Source: Gemmatimonadota bacterium
GTDB taxonomy: Bacteria; Gemmatimonadota; Gemmatimonadetes; Gemmatimonadales; GWC2-71-9
DNA: 17,076 nucleotides
Direction of reading: 5' to 3'
Assembly: GCA_027294815.1 (NCBI GenBank)
Contig: JAPULP010000100.1
Coordinates: 1 to 17,076, forward strand
The notes under the pieces were generated by a model, which was not told where the DNA came from, did no database searches, and saw only the letters and a program-made list of their open reading frames with translations. Within the stretch, counting starts at the first letter, position 1, and each line of letters begins with the position of its first letter. Positions 14,325 through 17,076 of the stretch are shown piece by piece. The position numbers and the translations under genes are program-made.

Positions 14325-16067
14325 GTGATTAATCGTTCGATTTTCAGATATTCTTCCTTAGTATCGGCAGTCATACTGGGGATGGTGGCGTTGCCCCAAT
14401 CCGCCGACGCCCAGCGCCAGCTGGATCGCTTGCTCATTCTGCCGCCCATTCCGGCCGATCCGGCCGACTCGATTTATGTGCTCACACTAGCCTCGGAAGT
14501 GCGTGCCCGGCTCGAGGGCCGTGTTCGCAACCGGGTCATGATCATCCCGACGGAGCTGTATTGCGAGGCCCTCGAGGCTTCGGGTTTTGGCTGCACGTTC
14601 ATTCCGGACGAAAACTCGGCCCTCCAATTAGCCAACTTTCTGAGAGCCGACAGCTACACGGTCGGCACCTTCCGCCGGGATTCCGAGCCGCGCGTGACCA
14701 TCCGCCTGGTGGATACGGGCCGATCGGGTATCGCGGGGTCGCTGACCGTAATCGGTGATGCCGGAGAGATCGAGGCCAAGGATTTCGCCAAGCCCGTGGT
14801 GGACTCGCTTCGCAGTCAGGTGCAGGTTGCCCAGAACGCTCGCGAGTGCTACGAGCGGCGTGATCGAGCCGACCACCGCAATGGTCGAGAGCGCGCCGAG
14901 CGTGTGTTCCGCGAATACCCCAACCACCCGTCTGCGGCGCAATGCGTGGCCGACATCTTTGCGGCGACGGACCAGCCCGCCGACAGCATGATTTGGGCGT
15001 ACACCAAGGTCATCACCGGCGATCCGATGAACGAGCGGGGTTGGAGCGAGCTGGCCAGATTCTACTTTGCCAAGGGTGACACCCTCGGGGCCATCGAATC
15101 CTCCGAGAAACGCCTCGGCTTGACTCCGGGGGACATGGAGCTGCGCCTGCAAGTGGTGCGGATGTGGCAGCTCAGCGAGGAATACGATCGGGCGCTGGGC
15201 ACCGTGGCCGGCGGGCTCGAGATCGATCCGACCCATCCCGACTTGATCCGGCTTCGGGCGCGGTTGTGCTTCGAACTACAGGACTGGGCGTGCACCCTCG
15301 ACGCGTTCGGGGTGTGGTACGAGTCGGAGGCCGAGCTCGCCAACGACTCGGCGTTTTTCGTTCAGGTCTTGGGGGCGGCGGATTTCGTTCAAGACACCTC
15401 TGCGCTTTTCCGGTGGACAGAGGAAGCGGTAGAACACTTTCCGAACTCCCTGCGCTTTTGGCGGCAGCGCACGGCTCTTTTGTCGACCGCGGATGACGGC
15501 GAAGCCCTTCTCGAAGCCTACCAACGATTGATGGCGCTGAATCCTGACGATTACACGACCAAGTTGGCGTACGTGAGTAAGCTGGTCGGGACCATCGTGA
15601 TCGACACGGCCGTGCCATTGGATACGGCCCTGCTGATGCGCGTCGACTCCTTGATGACGATTGTCGCCGAGATGGCCGGTGACGACCCGAACACCAAACG
15701 CAGTTTGGCGGTGCTCTACTACACGCCCGCCGCCGCCATGGCACAACTCCAAATGCGTCCCGATCTCGTTATGGCGTGGCTGGAGAAGTCGCTGGGGTAT
15801 GACCCCCCCGCTCAAGTAACAGTGCCGGCCAAGTTTTTCTGGGGATACATGGCCCTTGTCCATCTGGGGGGTCGATTTCAGGCGGTTATGGATGCCGAAT
15901 CGTGCGAGGTCTCCCAGGAGTTCGATCGCATGGCCAAGCTCGCTCTCGAACGGATGATCGCGGGAGCCAGCATTTCGCAAAGCACTGCCGACCAGCTCAT
16001 ACCGAGTCTGCAAGACGTCGCCACGGCCGGCAGGCAATTCGTGGACCGGGATTGCGCGCGCGATTAA
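14325..16067 (+). CDS. Exported TPR protein with TolB/CsgG-like N-terminal domain
   Basis: A 580-residue protein starting at a GTG with a good ribosome-binding site. Residues 1-29 are a Sec signal peptide: a basic N-region, the hydrophobic LVSAVILGMVAL, and cleavage expected after ADA (29). Residues 32-165 look like an alpha/beta domain of the TolB N-terminal or CsgG type (strand LLILPPI, helix VLTLASEVRARL, strand VMIIPT, later ADSYTVGTFRRD). Residues from about 185 to 560 are TPR-like helices (for example GDTLGAIESSEKRLGLTPGD and EEYDRALGTVAGGLEIDPTH). Eight cysteines occur, two close together (Cys80, Cys90), possibly forming disulfides after export. A periplasmic or envelope role is likely. 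It stands alone between two tRNA genes, and nothing nearby hints at its partner. The N-terminal domain call is tentative. Confidence 0.87.
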   Translation: MINRSIFRYSSLVSAVILGMVALPQSADAQRQLDRLLILPPIPADPADSIYVLTLASEVRARLEGRVRNRVMIIPTELYCEALEASGFGCTFIPDENSALQLANFLRADSYTVGTFRRDSEPRVTIRLVDTGRSGIAGSLTVIGDAGEIEAKDFAKPVVDSLRSQVQVAQNARECYERRDRADHRNGRERAERVFREYPNHPSAAQCVADIFAATDQPADSMIWAYTKVITGDPMNERGWSELARFYFAKGDTLGAIESSEKRLGLTPGDMELRLQVVRMWQLSEEYDRALGTVAGGLEIDPTHPDLIRLRARLCFELQDWACTLDAFGVWYESEAELANDSAFFVQVLGAADFVQDTSALFRWTEEAVEHFPNSLRFWRQRTALLSTADDGEALLEAYQRLMALNPDDYTTKLAYVSKLVGTIVIDTAVPLDTALLMRVDSLMTIVAEMAGDDPNTKRSLAVLYYTPAAAMAQLQMRPDLVMAWLEKSLGYDPPAQVTVPAKFFWGYMALVHLGGRFQAVMDAESCEVSQEFDRMAKLALERMIAGASISQSTADQLIPSLQDVATAGRQFVDRDCARD

Positions 16068-16085
16068 GGAGCCCGGCCGGTGGAC

Positions 16086-16115
16086 TTGAATTACGATTGC
16101 TGGAGTGACTACATT
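16086..16115 (+). promoter_or_regulatory. Predicted sigma-70-type promoter of tRNA-Asp
   Basis: TTGAAT (16086-16091) and TACATT (16110-16115) are separated by 18 bases and match the -35 and -10 consensus at four of six positions each. The -10 ends 16 bases before the tRNA-Asp start, giving a short leader. This is the only promoter-like pair in the gap between the exported TPR gene and the tRNA. Confidence 0.5.
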
Positions 16116-16131
16116 CAGGCCCCGAAATCAA

Positions 16132-16205
16132 GGGGCTGTAGCTCAGTCGGTTAGAGTGCCGGTCTGTCACACCGGAGGTCGCGAGTTCGAGTCTCGTCAG
16201 CCCCG
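16132..16205 (+). tRNA. tRNA-Asp (anticodon GUC)
   Basis: A 74-base cloverleaf. The acceptor GGGGCTG (16132-16138) pairs with CAGCCCC (16198-16204), followed by discriminator G, the identity base expected for tRNA-Asp. The D arm is 16141-16157. The anticodon stem CCGGT/ACCGG encloses loop CTGTCAC with anticodon GTC at 16166-16168. The T arm is GCGAG/CTCGT (one G-U type pair) around TTCGAGT. CCA is not encoded. Its 3' end borders a sparse segment with paired repeats, so it may serve as an attachment site for an integrated element. Confidence 0.96.
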
Positions 16206-16249
16206 TTCTCCTAAGTCATAAAACCCCACCACTTACACGCTACCTAGAG

Positions 16250-16269
16250 CGGCCCGTGAGGGCCGTTTT
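16250..16269 (+). terminator. Probable Rho-independent terminator after tRNA-Asp
   Basis: A perfect six-base-pair GC-rich hairpin CGGCCC-GTGA-GGGCCG is followed directly by TTTT and then GG. The tetraloop and short T tract fit an intrinsic terminator of modest strength, 45 bases after the tRNA. Confidence 0.6.
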
Positions 16270-16277
16270 GGCTTTCA

Positions 16278-16300
16278 TGGACACAGCCGTGGACACAAAC
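16278..16300 (+). repeat. Tandem TGGACACA pair
   Basis: TGGACACA occurs twice, at 16278-16285 and 16290-16297, a period of 12 bases, with the second copy followed by AAC. A matching pair in the opposite orientation lies near the window end (17043-17064). Short paired direct repeats on both sides of a segment are the usual form of recombinase arm-type binding sites, which is an inference here. Confidence 0.55.
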
Positions 16301-16368
16301 TCTAGAAGATGGTGCCGATCTCCTCATCGGTGGTAAGTAATTTGTGGAGGGGGACGGGTCCCGGCGTG

Positions 16369-16650
16369 TTACCCCCGCCTGGAGCGGGCCCGTCGTCGCT
16401 TTGCGAGCTTGGCCACGTACTCGCGGACGGCGAGGATATGCGGCTCGTCGGTGATGTCCCCGGCCTGCTCGTTGAATTCCTCGATCGCCTCCCGGATAAA
16501 CCAACTCAACGACCCCTGCATCGGGAGGATCTCTCTGAATCGCCTGAGCGCCCGGTAGGGGATGCGAACCTGAACGTTCGAACATTTGGCACGGTGAGGC
16601 ACCGTGTTCTGCTGGTGAATGAGGCGCTCCACTGCTTGTATGTCGTCCAT
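16369..16650 (-). CDS. Small ribbon-helix-helix-like DNA-binding protein
   Basis: A 93-residue minus-strand protein. Residues 24-57 fit a ribbon-helix-helix fold: a beta strand SNVQVRIPYR, helix A ALRRFREILP, a GS turn, and helix B LSWFIREAIEEFNEQ. The C terminus is strongly basic (KLAKRRRARSRRG). The ATG at 16650 is preceded by a purine-rich GGGAG...AAAGG ribosome-binding region, and an 11-base palindrome (16666-16676) lies just upstream, as expected of an autoregulated repressor or antitoxin-like protein. It is the only gene recognisable after tRNA-Asp and is on the opposite strand to everything else. It could be an element-encoded regulator or excision factor. The long + strand frame opposite it is a shadow. 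Confidence 0.65.
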   Translation of the reverse strand: MDDIQAVERLIHQQNTVPHRAKCSNVQVRIPYRALRRFREILPMQGSLSWFIREAIEEFNEQAGDITDEPHILAVREYVAKLAKRRRARSRRG

Positions 16651-16665
16651 CGCCTTTCTCCCTTG

Positions 16666-16676
16666 GTGTAGTACAC
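16666..16676. promoter_or_regulatory. Candidate operator upstream of the ribbon-helix-helix gene
   Basis: GTGTA-G-TACAC is a perfect five-base dyad around one central base, 15 bases before the ATG at 16650 on the minus strand. Ribbon-helix-helix proteins bind such short dyads and often repress themselves. Binding is inferred from position only. Confidence 0.4.
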
Positions 16677-17029
16677 ACTTGTACCACGCCCGCAGTTCTT
16701 GTTTCCTTGTGCGGCCACACGTAACACTCCGAAAATTAACGCGATACGGGGGTAAAGCGACGTCAGCGTTGCAGGGATTGGCAGAGAGTTTGAGGTATCT
16801 CCACGCGACGTTGTCCTCGCAAAGGTTTGTGTGTCCGTTCCAGGCTCCGGGAGACTTTCGTCGCTCCTCGCGTAAGCTGGGGCGCTAAAAAAGCATTGTG
16901 GGGGCACGTTTCTAAACCGCCCGACCCCCCCACTGAACCGGGACGCGGGGGGAAACTAGGGTTCGTCTACCGGCAGTTTTCTAGCAAACCATCTAGGCCA
17001 CTGAGCGAAACACCCTAACGTGCAGCCGA

Positions 17030-17048
17030 ACAAACGGCGGGCGTTTGT
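17030..17048. repeat. Seven-base inverted repeat
   Basis: ACAAACG and CGTTTGT flank a GCGGG loop, forming a perfect 7-bp stem. It overlaps the first unit of the TGGGCACA pair, so it may be part of the same protein-binding site. No T tract follows on either strand, which argues against a terminator. Confidence 0.5.
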
Positions 17049-17064
17049 GCCCAAGATGTGCCCA
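17043..17064 (-). repeat. Tandem TGGGCACA pair, inverted relative to 16278-16300
   Basis: Read on the minus strand, TGGGCACA occurs at 17064-17057 and 17053-17046, a period of 11 bases, and the second copy is followed by AAC as in the + strand pair at 16278-16300. Each unit differs from TGGACACA by one base. Both pairs point inward, with the ribbon-helix-helix gene between them. Confidence 0.5.
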
Positions 17065-17076
17065 CGTTACGCCTGT

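Larger units (their letters stand above)
16677..17076. other. Gene-poor segment, probable edge of an integrated element
   Basis: No convincing gene is seen on either strand in this 400-base stretch; the open frames lack recognisable domains and have no good ribosome-binding sites. It holds a C-run and a G-run that could pair (16925-16931 with 16947-16952), a 7-bp hairpin at 17030-17048, and the TGGGCACA pair on the minus strand. Base composition is less extreme than in the long coding cluster. An integrase gene might lie just beyond the window. Confidence 0.5.

Noticed and set aside
15276..16037. Minus-strand frame of 253 codons
   Set aside because: It is opposite the exported TPR gene, which has a signal peptide and ribosome-binding site; the antisense product shows no domain.
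16309..16671. Plus-strand frame of 120 codons opposite the ribbon-helix-helix gene
   Set aside because: The minus-strand frame has a recognisable fold and ribosome-binding site; this one has neither.
16925..16952. C7...G6 runs as a terminator or regulatory hairpin
   Set aside because: The runs could pair, but no T tract follows and the homopolymers are as easily chance in GC-rich DNA.

Overview
The window (about 17 kb, GC-rich) is almost entirely coding on the + strand. It reads as part of the chromosome of a GC-rich, Gram-negative-type environmental bacterium. The mixture of a chemotaxis-type module, an MglA-type GTPase with roadblock proteins, DUF4388/TPR proteins and a small DUF3098-like membrane protein next to a tRNA suggests Gemmatimonadota. 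That assignment rests on family recall and gene order only, not on a marker gene.

Region 1 (3-13941) is one long, tightly packed gene string. Neighbouring genes are separated by at most 5 bases or overlap by 1-11 bases, often through ATGA/GTGA junctions, so they are very probably co-transcribed and translationally coupled. In order: a large TPR protein (5' end outside the window), a DUF4388 (PATAN-type)/TPR protein, a TPR-roadblock fusion, two stand-alone roadblock/LC7 proteins, an MglA-like small GTPase, a protein with two tandem DnaA-type AAA+ domains, a second DUF4388/TPR protein, then cheR, cheD, cheB, cheW, cheW, a coiled-coil/TPR protein and a membrane-anchored gluzincin protease. No cheA, cheY or receptor gene lies in the window.

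A plausible reading is a sensory/polarity circuit. The Che proteins adapt and couple a receptor array, MglA and roadblock (MglB-like) modules form a nucleotide switch, the DUF4388/TPR proteins act as scaffolds, and the tandem DnaA-like ATPase is an unexplained extra component. This combination is the best candidate here for an undescribed system. Odd details include an MglA whose NKxD motif reads NKQG, a box VII arginine finger kept in only one of the two DnaA-like domains, and a CheD lacking the triad threonine.

Region 2 (13976-16067) holds a 61-residue two-helix membrane protein, tRNA-Val(UAC) seven bases after it, and a 580-residue exported TPR protein with a probable TolB/CsgG-like N-terminal domain.

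Region 3 (16068-17076) holds a predicted promoter, tRNA-Asp(GUC), a probable terminator, and a sparse segment with one small minus-strand ribbon-helix-helix gene. Paired TGGACACA/TGGGCACA repeats point towards that gene from both sides. This looks like the edge of an integrated element using the tRNA-Asp gene, but no integrase is visible before the window ends.
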